DNA from: Spirochaetales bacterium Spiro_01
GTDB lineage: Bacteria; Spirochaetota; Spirochaetia; Sphaerochaetales; Sphaerochaetaceae
DNA length: 6,052 nt
NCBI GenBank assembly: GCA_001604265.1
Contig: LVBC01000288.1
Location: 1-6,052 of the forward strand
Direction: 5' to 3'
Below are positions 1 through 5,342 of the stretch, in pieces. Both the position numbers and the translations under genes were made by a program. Each line of letters starts with the position of its first letter. Within the stretch, counting starts at the first letter, position 1. The notes under the pieces are model-generated. The model was given only the letters and a program-made list of their open reading frames with translations. It searched no databases and was not told the origin of the DNA.

Positions 1-372
1 TACAACAAGTACTACCACGTCTGCTCCTCGGAGCTGCTTCTCTGGAAGGACCTGTATCTTACCTTCGGAAGGATTCTGGGAAAGGATGTGAAGCTCTGCT
101 ACATCCCATCCGAGATACTCAACGCAGCAGATCCTGCACTCTTCGGACACTTCTACAGCGAAAAGCAGTATGCAAACTACTACACTACAGAGAAGTTCAG
201 GAAGGATGTTCCAGAGTGGAAGGTCGAAATATCCCTGGAGGAGGGTCTCAGGAACCAGATAAGGTGGTGGAAGGAGTCGGATTTCCCACTGGATAGTGAA
301 AAGGATGCCATGGAGGATAGGTACTGCGCCGTCTACAGCGAGTTCCTCGAAGCCTTCAAGGCCGCAAAGTAG
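1..372 (+). CDS. NAD-dependent epimerase/dehydratase-like protein, C-terminal part (partial)
   Basis: The reading frame is open from the first base of the window and stops at TAG 370-372, giving the last 123 residues of a longer protein; its start lies outside the window. The visible part resembles the C-terminal, substrate-binding half of extended short-chain dehydrogenases (NAD-dependent nucleotide-sugar epimerase/dehydratase family). It begins with a segment of the type 'Y.V.S.E.L.W...Y..FG..LG', followed by an 'IPSEIL...DP.L.G' stretch, a 'T.KFR.DVPEW' segment and a helix ending 'GLRNQIRWWKE'. In relatives these follow the Rossmann domain and are involved in substrate recognition. The GxxGxxG NAD motif and the YxxxK catalytic pair would lie upstream and cannot be seen, so neither activity nor substrate can be stated. 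An internal ATG at 88 is only a methionine-free-frame artefact, because coding sequence continues upstream of it without a break. The family call is from recognition of the C-terminal pattern and is moderately sure. Confidence 0.72.
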   Translation, partial: YNKYYHVCSSELLLWKDLYLTFGRILGKDVKLCYIPSEILNAADPALFGHFYSEKQYANYYTTEKFRKDVPEWKVEISLEEGLRNQIRWWKESDFPLDSEKDAMEDRYCAVYSEFLEAFKAAK

Positions 373-385
373 CAGTTTTATCCCA

Positions 386-439
386 TTTGCCCGAAAGTTG
401 GTCAATTCGGTATTGACAGTTTTCCAGCTTTTGGGCAAG
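386..439. repeat. Two-tier inverted repeat between epimerase gene and tRNA
   Basis: The arms 386-400 and 425-439 pair over 15 positions with no gap, including three G-T(U) wobbles at 386/439, 393/432 and 398/427; the core is TTGCCCGAAAG against CTTTTGGGCAA. Inside the loop, 401-406 (GTCAAT) and 412-417 (ATTGAC) form a second, perfect 6-bp inverted repeat with a 5-nt loop, stacked directly on the outer stem and leaving a 7-nt bulge at 418-424. It is followed by ATTACAT and not a T-run, so it is not a standard intrinsic terminator for the upstream gene. It could be a weak terminator or processing structure in readthrough RNA, or a protein-binding site on DNA. The pairing is seen in the sequence; the role is unknown. 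Confidence 0.6.
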
Positions 440-441
440 AT
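413..441 (+). promoter_or_regulatory. Probable sigma-70 promoter for the CAU-anticodon tRNA
   Basis: A perfect TTGACA -35 box lies at 413-418. Exactly 17 bases downstream is a weak -10 candidate, CAAGAT at 436-441, which keeps the important A2, A5 and T6. This would start transcription near 448, about 7 nt before the mature tRNA 5' end at 455, a usual leader length for a stable RNA. The -35 box lies in the right arm of the GTCAAT/ATTGAC palindrome (401-417) and the -10 lies in the right arm of the larger inverted repeat, so a factor binding there could block polymerase. The weak -10 box limits confidence. Confidence 0.5.
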
Positions 442-454
442 TACATCGTTGCAT

Positions 455-527
455 GGCGAGATAGCTCAGTAGGTAGAGCAACCGGCTCATATCCGGTCGG
501 TCGAGGGTCCGAGTCCCCCTCTCGCTA
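455..527 (+). tRNA. tRNA with CAU anticodon, most likely elongator tRNA-Met
   Basis: The 73-nt sequence folds as a cloverleaf. The acceptor stem is 455-461 with 520-526, ending in a G1-U72 wobble, and the discriminator is A527. The D stem is GCTC/GAGC (464-467/476-479) with an 8-nt loop containing GG. The anticodon stem is ACCGG/CCGGT (481-485/493-497) with loop CTCATAT and anticodon CAT at 488-490. The variable region is 5 nt. The T arm is 503-507/515-519. CCA is not encoded, so it must be added after 3' processing. The anticodon stem lacks the three G-C pairs of initiator tRNA and position 1-72 is not C-A, so this is not tRNA-fMet. A lysidine-modified tRNA-Ile2 shares the CAU anticodon and cannot be fully excluded. 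Two oddities sit in the T arm: the T-loop reads TCCGAGT, with C where the nearly invariant T55 should be, and the T stem has an A-C mismatch at 504/518. Confidence 0.88.
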
Positions 528-530
528 AAG

Positions 531-562
531 ACCCGAAGCAGTGATGTTTCGGGTTTTGTTTT
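531..562 (+). terminator. Intrinsic terminator of the tRNA transcript
   Basis: ACCCGAAGCA (531-540) pairs with TGTTTCGGGT (545-554) over 10 positions, with one G-U pair, closing a GTGA tetraloop of the stable GNRA type. A T-rich tract (TTTGTTTTA, 555-563) follows. The A/G bases at 528-530 can extend the stem against the first T residues. The hairpin begins within a few bases of the tRNA discriminator base, as is common for single tRNA genes. It also lies immediately upstream of the next gene's ribosome binding site, so any transcript reaching that gene from the tRNA promoter must pass through it. Confidence 0.88.
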
Positions 563-574
563 ATAGGGGTCGAT

Positions 575-1495
575 ATGGGGTTTCTCGAAAAGCCGCTCTC
601 TTTCATAGTCATCATCATCGTCTCGAAGCTGCTGACGGACCTTGGCATACTTCCCGCAGACACCAAGAAGACACTATCCTCGATAATAATAAACATCACA
701 CTTCCATGTGCTGTCCTTCACGCCTTCGAGAACTTCCATCCCCAGGGCTCCTACTACTTTCTCATCCTGACAGGTGTTCTGATAAACCTTCTGGCACTTG
801 CACTTGCGTATGTGCTGTCAGGGAATCTTCCGAAGATGACAAGGGTGGTCGTCCTGCTTGCAGCCAGTGGCCTCAATATCGGCAACTTCTCGTTCCCGAT
901 AATAGAGGCCTTCTTCGGCTCCGAGGCTGTAGCTGTCAGCTCCTTCCTCGATTCGGGAAATGCGCTGATGAGCACCTGCGGAAACCTGATCATCGTCCTC
1001 GCACTCTTTTCGATCAGGAAGGAGGGAGAGGTGATGGATTTCAGGTACATCGTAATGAAGTTCCTGAAGTCGATGACCTTCGATACCTACCTCTTTGCGA
1101 TCGTCGTGACTTCGCTCGGCTTCCAGATTCCCCACTTCCTGATGGCAATAACTGCACCTGCCGCAAGCTCGAATGCATTCCTTTCGATGATGCTGATAGG
1201 CTGTGCGATGAGGATAGAGTTCAACAGGGAATTCCTGGGTGCGACCGGCATCGTCATCGCCGTCAAGCTGATTGTATCTCTTCTTGCCTCCATTCTCCTC
1301 TTCATCTTCATGCCGATAGACAGGGTATTGAGATATGCGCTTGTCATCGCTGCCTTCTCTCCTGTGAGCAGCGCCGCCACGATCCTTACTGACCAGGCAG
1401 GTGGAGACAACTCGCTTACCTCGTACATAAGCAGTATTTCGATTATAATAGTCCTTGCAATGGATATAGTAATGGCCTCTTTCTGGGCTGTTTAG
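575..1495 (+). CDS. AEC-family (auxin efflux carrier) permease
   Basis: This 306-residue integral membrane protein fits the usual length (about 300-320) of bacterial AEC transporters, which move small organic anions such as malate, malonate or related carboxylates across the inner membrane. Hydrophobic segments run at about residues 7-26, 33-52, 60-82, 88-112, 130-146, 171-190, 200-213, 221-246, 253-270 and 283-304, consistent with about ten helices in two halves. Family-typical elements are 'NITLPCAVLHAF' (40-51) in the first half, 'GLNIGNFSFPI' (99-109) with the crossover-helix asparagine/glycine pattern, 'SSNAFLSMMLIGCAM' (198-212), and the C-terminal 'SPVSSAATI' (262-270) followed by 'GGDNSL'. 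The ATG at 575 is preceded by AGGGGT (565-570) at 4-nt spacing, a modest ribosome binding site. The gene is followed after 9 nt by the carboxylate kinase gene, so the two are surely co-transcribed, which suggests a carboxylate substrate by inference only. No independent promoter fits between the tRNA terminator and the start. Confidence 0.9.
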   Translation: MGFLEKPLSFIVIIIVSKLLTDLGILPADTKKTLSSIIINITLPCAVLHAFENFHPQGSYYFLILTGVLINLLALALAYVLSGNLPKMTRVVVLLAASGLNIGNFSFPIIEAFFGSEAVAVSSFLDSGNALMSTCGNLIIVLALFSIRKEGEVMDFRYIVMKFLKSMTFDTYLFAIVVTSLGFQIPHFLMAITAPAASSNAFLSMMLIGCAMRIEFNREFLGATGIVIAVKLIVSLLASILLFIFMPIDRVLRYALVIAAFSPVSSAATILTDQAGGDNSLTSYISSISIIIVLAMDIVMASFWAV

Positions 1496-1500
1496 GAGGA
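1494..1500 (+). promoter_or_regulatory. Strong Shine-Dalgarno sequence for the butyrate kinase gene
   Basis: AGGAGGA at 1494-1500 is a full match to the anti-Shine-Dalgarno and stands 4 nt before the ATG at 1505. Its first two bases are also the last two bases of the permease TAG stop (1493-1495), so termination of one gene and initiation of the next are physically coupled. It fixes the start codon of the kinase. Confidence 0.9.
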
Positions 1501-1504
1501 GCAT

Positions 1505-2614
1505 ATGCCAAATAGGAAGATACTTGTCATAAATCCAGGGTCAACAAGTACCAAGATAAGTCTCTTCGAGGAGAGAAGGTGCCTTTTCACAGAGAGCGTC
1601 TTCCATGATGCTCCGCTTCTGCTCAGGTTCCCGACTGTGAACGACCAGCTTCCGATGAGGAAGGATATCGTCATCAAGATAATGAAGAACCACGGCTACT
1701 CTCCTTCAGATGTGGATGTCTTCGTCGGAAGAGGTGGCTGTGCCTACTCCCAGGCGGCAGGTGTCATGGTCATCGACAGGGCGCTGAGGGATGATACGAT
1801 GAACGATGTGGGTGGAAGCGACCACCCTGCAAAGCTCGGTGTCATGATGGCATATGAGTTTGGGACCGAATACAGCAGGCCCATGTTCACAGTGAATCCG
1901 ACCAACGTCGACGAGTTCATACCCGAAGCGAGGATAACCGGAATAAAGGGGCTCTACAGAAGGGCACAGACCCACGCTCTCAACCAGAAGGCGACGGCCA
2001 GGCTCCACGCAGAGAGGCTTGGAAAGCGATACGAGGAGATGAACCTCATCGTCTGCCACATTGATGGAGGAATAACGATAACGGCCCACGAGAGGGGTCA
2101 TATGATAGACTCTACAGAGGGTGCTGGCGGAGATGGCCCATTCTCTCCGACGAGGCTGGGTTCGATTCCTGTTACCGAGGTGATAAGGTACATAGAGGAG
2201 GGGCATTCTCCAGAGGAGATGTACGAGATGTGCTCAAGAAGCGGAGGCTTCGTAAGCCACTTCGGAACCTCCAACTCCGACACTGTCCACAGAATGGTGC
2301 AGAGGGGAGACAGACATGCAAAGCTTGTCTGGAGTACAGTCATCTACCAGATCGCGAAGTCCATCGGCGAGATGGCCTGCGTTCTGAAGGGCTCTGTCGA
2401 TGGGATCCTGCTCACAGGCGGTCTTGTGAGATTCGAGGATATGGTCGAGGGCATAGAGGAGCGCTGCAGCTGGATCGCTCCCATCACAGTCTATCCGGGA
2501 GAGGTCGAGCAGGAGGCCATGTGCTATCCTGTGCTGGATGTCCTGGATGGCAGAAGAGAGGCAAACCGATATACGGGAAGACCTGTCTTCTCGGGCTTCG
2601 ATTTCATCGATTGA
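1505..2614 (+). CDS. buk: Butyrate kinase-type carboxylate kinase
   Basis: This 369-residue cytoplasmic enzyme belongs to the acetate/butyrate kinase family (ASKHA fold). Butyrate kinases convert acyl phosphate plus ADP to carboxylate plus ATP, the last step of butyrate fermentation, and are usually 355-370 residues. Family landmarks in order are the phosphate loop 'NPGSTSTK' (10-17), 'VGRGG' (74-78), 'NPTNVDEF' (131-138), 'ARITGI' (142-147), 'HALNQKA' (157-163), the glycine-rich 'HIDGGITITAH' (185-195), 'GDGPFSPTR' (209-217), 'GTSNSD' (254-259), 'LTGGL' (303-307) and 'YPGEVEQEA' (330-338). The first and last of these are near-consensus. The usual 'HMGGGIS' is changed to 'HIDGGIT', replacing one glycine with aspartate in the nucleotide/phosphate-binding turn; this may affect activity or mark a divergent subgroup. 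No phosphotransbutyrylase gene (ptb), its usual partner, is visible; its neighbour is an AEC permease. Isobutyrate or another branched or short-chain acid is possible as substrate. The family assignment is firm, the exact substrate is not. Its 3' end overlaps the convergent acetyltransferase gene by 11 nt. Confidence 0.9.
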   Translation: MPNRKILVINPGSTSTKISLFEERRCLFTESVFHDAPLLLRFPTVNDQLPMRKDIVIKIMKNHGYSPSDVDVFVGRGGCAYSQAAGVMVIDRALRDDTMNDVGGSDHPAKLGVMMAYEFGTEYSRPMFTVNPTNVDEFIPEARITGIKGLYRRAQTHALNQKATARLHAERLGKRYEEMNLIVCHIDGGITITAHERGHMIDSTEGAGGDGPFSPTRLGSIPVTEVIRYIEEGHSPEEMYEMCSRSGGFVSHFGTSNSDTVHRMVQRGDRHAKLVWSTVIYQIAKSIGEMACVLKGSVDGILLTGGLVRFEDMVEGIEERCSWIAPITVYPGEVEQEAMCYPVLDVLDGRREANRYTGRPVFSGFDFID

Positions 2615-3224
2615 TCATACAGTAGGTCCTGGCAGTTCTGTAGCCCCTCTCGGAGTAGAACCTTCTAAGTCTCTCTCCTTCGCAGAAGAGGTGCTCGATC
2701 CCGGAGTTCTTCAAAAGGAGAGTTCCAAGACCTGTATTTCTCAGCCTGCTGTCCGTCGAGAGAGAGACTATCTGCCTTCTTCCCTTGACAGTGTATGCAG
2801 CAGAGACGATTCTATCCTCCTTCCTTACAGTGAAGAAGACCTCTCCCTGATCCCTTCTGAGTTCAAGATACTCCCTGTCTATGTCAAAGGGTGTTCTCTC
2901 CTGGTAGAAGTGGGTAAGTTCATCGGAAAGCCCGCTGTCGAGGAAGGTGTACACATCCTCTGCAGTTTCCTTCTTCATCAGGAATCTTTTCTTTCCTCTC
3001 TCTTTTCCTGATGGGAACAGAAGATGGTGGATGCTCCTGTCTGCAAGGAAGGAGGATACATCCACCTCATCCCTGTCGCTCACTGCAAAGAGATAGTCTT
3101 CTGTGATGATGAAGACATCATCCCCCTCGCAGAGGACGATGGCGTCCTCTGGAAGAGTGTAGAAGGGGAGAATCAGGTGGCTTTCCCTGGAAAAGTCCAC
3201 CTGGAAGGAGTCAATTCTTCTCAT
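2604..3224 (-). CDS. GNAT-family N-acetyltransferase-like protein
   Basis: This 206-residue protein has a GNAT domain in its C-terminal half. A beta-strand pair occurs at about 128-146 ('VFFTVRKEDRIVSAAYTV'). The acetyl-CoA-binding motif A is 'STDSRLRNTGLGTLLL' (156-171), with the R-x-x-G-x-G signature at 162-167. A closing 'RFYSERGYR' (188-196) matches the family's 'FYEKLGF' motif B. The N-terminal 125 residues are acidic and unrecognised; they may be a second, degenerate GNAT-like repeat or a substrate-binding part. The substrate is unknown. The start ATG (3222-3224) lies inside the last codons of hflC, overlapping it by 14 nt, and an in-frame TAA at 3237-3239 rules out a longer form. No Shine-Dalgarno sequence precedes it, so it probably depends on translational coupling to hflC. 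It is therefore read as the third gene of the hflK-hflC operon. Its TGA stop (2604-2606) lies within the end of the convergent kinase gene. Confidence 0.75.
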   Translation of the reverse strand: MRRIDSFQVDFSRESHLILPFYTLPEDAIVLCEGDDVFIITEDYLFAVSDRDEVDVSSFLADRSIHHLLFPSGKERGKKRFLMKKETAEDVYTFLDSGLSDELTHFYQERTPFDIDREYLELRRDQGEVFFTVRKEDRIVSAAYTVKGRRQIVSLSTDSRLRNTGLGTLLLKNSGIEHLFCEGERLRRFYSERGYRTARTYCMINR

Positions 3225-4200
3225 CTTTAGGCGACTTTATGTAGTCGAAGTACTCGGAGTCGGTGCTCATTATCCAGTCAATCCTGTTGAGAGTGTCCCT
3301 GTAGGATTCGAGGCTTCTCCAGAAGGCGAAGAACTCGGGATCCTTCTCGTAGGCCTCAGCATAGATTCTCGAGGCCTCTGCATCTGCATCGCCCTTTATC
3401 TTCTCTGCCTCTCGGTAGGCTGCGGAAATGATCGTCTTCCTGTCGTTCTCGGTCTTTCCCTGCCACTGTGCCAGCTGGCCTCTGCCGTAGGAGCGGTAGG
3501 CCTCTGCAATCTGGTTCCTCTCCTTTATCATCCTGGTGTAGACGGATTCGGTGAGGTCGTCGGAGTAGCGTATCTGGCGGATGATGATATCCTGAAGTCC
3601 GATTCCATAAGCCTTCGTGAACTCGGATGCGATATCGAGTATCCTGTCAGAAAGCCCTGTCCTTCCGATCGATATCTTCTCCTGGGTCGTATTGGTCCTT
3701 GTGAGGCTTCTCAGTGTCTCTGCATCCTCTACGGAGTCGACAGAGGAGACATCCTCCTCGAATCTTATGCTGTTGATCCTGTTCGTGGACCTGACTGCCT
3801 CGGAAAGGTAGTTCTCCGATATTACGGTCCTTATCGTCGAGTCTATGACATCGTTAAGCCTTCCAAGGCCCGATTCTATAGTGGAAACAGTCTCATAGAA
3901 GCGGTCGACATCCGAAATGTACCACCTTGCTGTGGCATCGACCCAGATGAACTGGTTCTCCTTTGTCGGTATTCTCTGTGCATCTCCATCCCATGAAAGC
4001 AGCTTGTTCGGATACTTGACGACATTGTCGACAACGGGCATCTTGAACTTGAGTCCCGCCTCGGTCTCTGTGTCGACTATCTTTCCGAACCTCGTGACTA
4101 TGCACTGCTCACCCTCGTTGAGGATATAGAAGGGGCCGAGCATCAGGAAGATGATGGAGAAAACTGCAATTGCTGCAAGAAGTGCTGCTAGTCTCTTCAT
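3211..4200 (-). CDS. hflC: HflC, SPFH-domain subunit of the HflKC membrane complex
   Basis: This 329-residue protein is close to the length of E. coli HflC (334). Residues 4-27 form an N-terminal membrane anchor. The SPFH/prohibitin domain follows, starting 'ILNEGEQCIVTRFGKI' (26-41), with 'GLKFKMPVVDNV' (49-60) and 'DATARWYISD' (88-97). A variable acidic/serine-rich loop lies at about 147-175. The domain ends with 'GIGLQDIIIRQIRYSDDLTESVYTRM' (199-224). A charged, alanine-rich helical region (226-290) carries the hallmark 'KGDADAEASRIYAEAYEKDPEFFAFWRSLESY' pattern (269-300). With HflK it forms a large periplasm-facing cage that in E. coli encloses and modulates the FtsH protease. Its ATG overlaps the hflK stop as ATGA, and a perfect AGGAGG (4207-4212 on this strand) inside the last hflK codons stands 6 nt upstream. 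Downstream it overlaps the acetyltransferase gene by 14 nt. The assignment is firm. Confidence 0.95.
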   Translation of the reverse strand: MKRLAALLAAIAVFSIIFLMLGPFYILNEGEQCIVTRFGKIVDTETEAGLKFKMPVVDNVVKYPNKLLSWDGDAQRIPTKENQFIWVDATARWYISDVDRFYETVSTIESGLGRLNDVIDSTIRTVISENYLSEAVRSTNRINSIRFEEDVSSVDSVEDAETLRSLTRTNTTQEKISIGRTGLSDRILDIASEFTKAYGIGLQDIIIRQIRYSDDLTESVYTRMIKERNQIAEAYRSYGRGQLAQWQGKTENDRKTIISAAYREAEKIKGDADAEASRIYAEAYEKDPEFFAFWRSLESYRDTLNRIDWIMSTDSEYFDYIKSPKDEKN

Positions 4201-5177
4201 AGCGAACCTCCTACATTCTTGACAGGAAGGAAGTTCCTGAGGTCGGAATCGACAATCGTCAGCTTTCCTCCATTCTCGGTAAGCACCTCGTTCATCGTCT
4301 CGAGGTACAGCCTCGTCCTGGTTATGTCGGGGCTCTCCTCATAGGCCTGTCTTACAGAGTCGAACCTCTGTGCATCTCCATGGGCCTCGTTGACTCTCTC
4401 TGCGGCATAGCCCTGCGCCTGAAGTATCAGCTTGCTCGATTCACCCTGGGCCGATGGAATCTCCTTGTTGTAGTACTCCTTGCCCTCGTTGATCAGCCTG
4501 TTCATGTCCTGGATTGCCTTGTTGACATCCTCGAAGGCATCCTGCACAGCTCCCTTCGGTGGTACGATGTTCTGGAGCTTCACAGTTACTATCTTTATTC
4601 CGAACTCGTAGCGGTCGAAGATCCTCTGCATCTCCTCCTCGGCCTCTATCTCTATCTGTGTTCTGAGGTTGGTCATCACAGAGAGGATCGGAAGGTCGCC
4701 TACAAGCTCGTTCATGACGCTCTGCGAGATGTCCCTGATGGTCTTCTCTCTCTCCTGTACCTTGAATAGCCAGTTCTTCGGATCGTTGATCTTGTACTGG
4801 ACGATCCACTCAACATCGACGATATTGAGGTCTCCTGTCAGCATGATCGACTCATCCTGGAAGCTTGTGGCACCGCGAAGGGAGGTTCCTGTCATGTCGT
4901 TGGCCCTGTAGCCGAAGGTGAGTGTCTGCACGACCTGTGTGGGTATGTTGTATGAGGTCTCGATCCCGAATGGTATCTTCGTCTGGAGACCCGGGCCGAC
5001 AGTCCTGTTGTACTTGCCGAGTCTCAGAACGACAGCCTGCTCTGTCTGGTCCACTACGAAGAAGCTGGAGGCGGCCGCAAATCCGATCAGGACAACAAGC
5101 AGCAGCACGATAAGAATCTTCGGAGAGAAGGAGATGGGGTTGGCCGGTCTTACAACGGTCTCGTCTCTGTCATCCAT
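4197..5177 (-). CDS. hflK: HflK, SPFH-domain subunit of the HflKC membrane complex
   Basis: This 326-residue protein is the partner of HflC. A short cytoplasmic N-terminus (1-18) is followed by one membrane helix at about 19-42. The SPFH domain begins 'FFVVDQTEQAVVLRLGKYNRTVGPGLQTKIPFGIE' (39-73), a near-consensus HflK entry. Next come 'SIMLTGDLNIVDVEWIVQYKI' (110-130), 'DISQSVMNELVG' (149-160) and 'GIKIVTVKLQNIVPPKGAVQDAFEDVNKAIQDMNRLINEG' (193-232). The C-terminal coiled-coil region includes 'YYNKEIP.AQGES' and 'QAQGYAAERVNEAHGDAQRF' (253-272). It is about 90 residues shorter than E. coli HflK (419), mainly because it lacks the long glycine-rich N-terminal extension, as in many non-proteobacterial forms. 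The ATG at 5175-5177 is preceded by AGGAG (5187-5191 on this strand) at 9-nt spacing. It is the first gene of the operon; metG is divergent upstream. Confidence 0.95.
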   Translation of the reverse strand: MDDRDETVVRPANPISFSPKILIVLLLVVLIGFAAASSFFVVDQTEQAVVLRLGKYNRTVGPGLQTKIPFGIETSYNIPTQVVQTLTFGYRANDMTGTSLRGATSFQDESIMLTGDLNIVDVEWIVQYKINDPKNWLFKVQEREKTIRDISQSVMNELVGDLPILSVMTNLRTQIEIEAEEEMQRIFDRYEFGIKIVTVKLQNIVPPKGAVQDAFEDVNKAIQDMNRLINEGKEYYNKEIPSAQGESSKLILQAQGYAAERVNEAHGDAQRFDSVRQAYEESPDITRTRLYLETMNEVLTENGGKLTIVDSDLRNFLPVKNVGGSL

Positions 5178-5190
5178 AGCAAAATTCTCC

Positions 5191-5260
5191 TATCCATTGA
5201 AAGCTAATACGAAAAACGGGCAAAAGAAAGTGCAAAAAGAAGAAAACGACAAATCTTTGC
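5191..5260 (-). promoter_or_regulatory. Probable hflK operon promoter region, pyrimidine-rich tract
   Basis: Reading towards hflK, bases 5250 down to 5209 are almost all T and C with runs of T5, and a TATTAG -10 candidate follows at 5203-5208. A TTGCAC -35 candidate lies 20 nt before it, which is longer than optimal. T-rich upstream sequence could help polymerase binding. The hflKC promoter must lie in this 165-nt divergent gap, because hflK is the first gene, but the exact boxes are uncertain. Confidence 0.3.
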
Positions 5261-5276
5261 GTTCCATTGTGTGGTT

Positions 5277-5317
5277 ATGGCATTTTTTCGTCCAATGCTC
5301 TAATATCTATGCATAAT
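5277..5317 (+). promoter_or_regulatory. Candidate metG promoter
   Basis: Two overlapping -10 candidates are present: TAATAT (5301-5306), with a 4-of-6 -35 match ATGGCA (5277-5282) at 18-nt spacing, and CATAAT (5312-5317), with no good -35. Either would give a short leader before the ribosome binding site at 5327-5332. If CATAAT is used, the in-frame ATG at 5316 would not be in the mRNA. Confidence 0.35.
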
Positions 5318-5326
5318 GTCACAATT

Positions 5327-5332
5327 AGGGAG
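5327..5332 (+). promoter_or_regulatory. Ribosome binding site deciding the metG GTG start
   Basis: AGGGAG at 5327-5332 stands 10 nt before GTG 5343-5345. An in-frame ATG at 5316-5318 lies upstream of this site and has no ribosome binding site of its own. An in-frame TTG at 5337 would be only 4 nt away. The GTG places the protein start at V-K-K-R-L-I-T-S, matching how methionyl-tRNA synthetases normally begin. Confidence 0.65.
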
Positions 5333-5342
5333 AAAATTGTCC

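Noticed and set aside
455..527. Initiator tRNA-fMet or tRNA-Ile2 identity
   Set aside because: Initiator is excluded by the absence of three G-C pairs at the base of the anticodon stem and by the paired 1-72 position. Ile2 is less likely on overall pattern but cannot be formally excluded without a modification-identity analysis.
541..1392. A 283-codon open frame on the + strand starting in the terminator loop
   Set aside because: It overlaps the AEC permease in another frame. Its product is rich in Arg, His, Cys and Asp with no domain pattern, and its start lies inside the terminator hairpin.
818..1504. A 228-codon minus-strand open frame antisense to the permease
   Set aside because: Its composition is charged and irregular, there is no ribosome binding site, and the sense frame is clearly a membrane protein. 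It is a shadow of codon bias.
2538..3011. A 157-codon + strand open frame after the kinase
   Set aside because: It is antisense to the GNAT gene and starts within the kinase. It is Ser/Leu-rich with no recognisable motif; the minus-strand frame has a clear RNTGLG acetyl-CoA motif.
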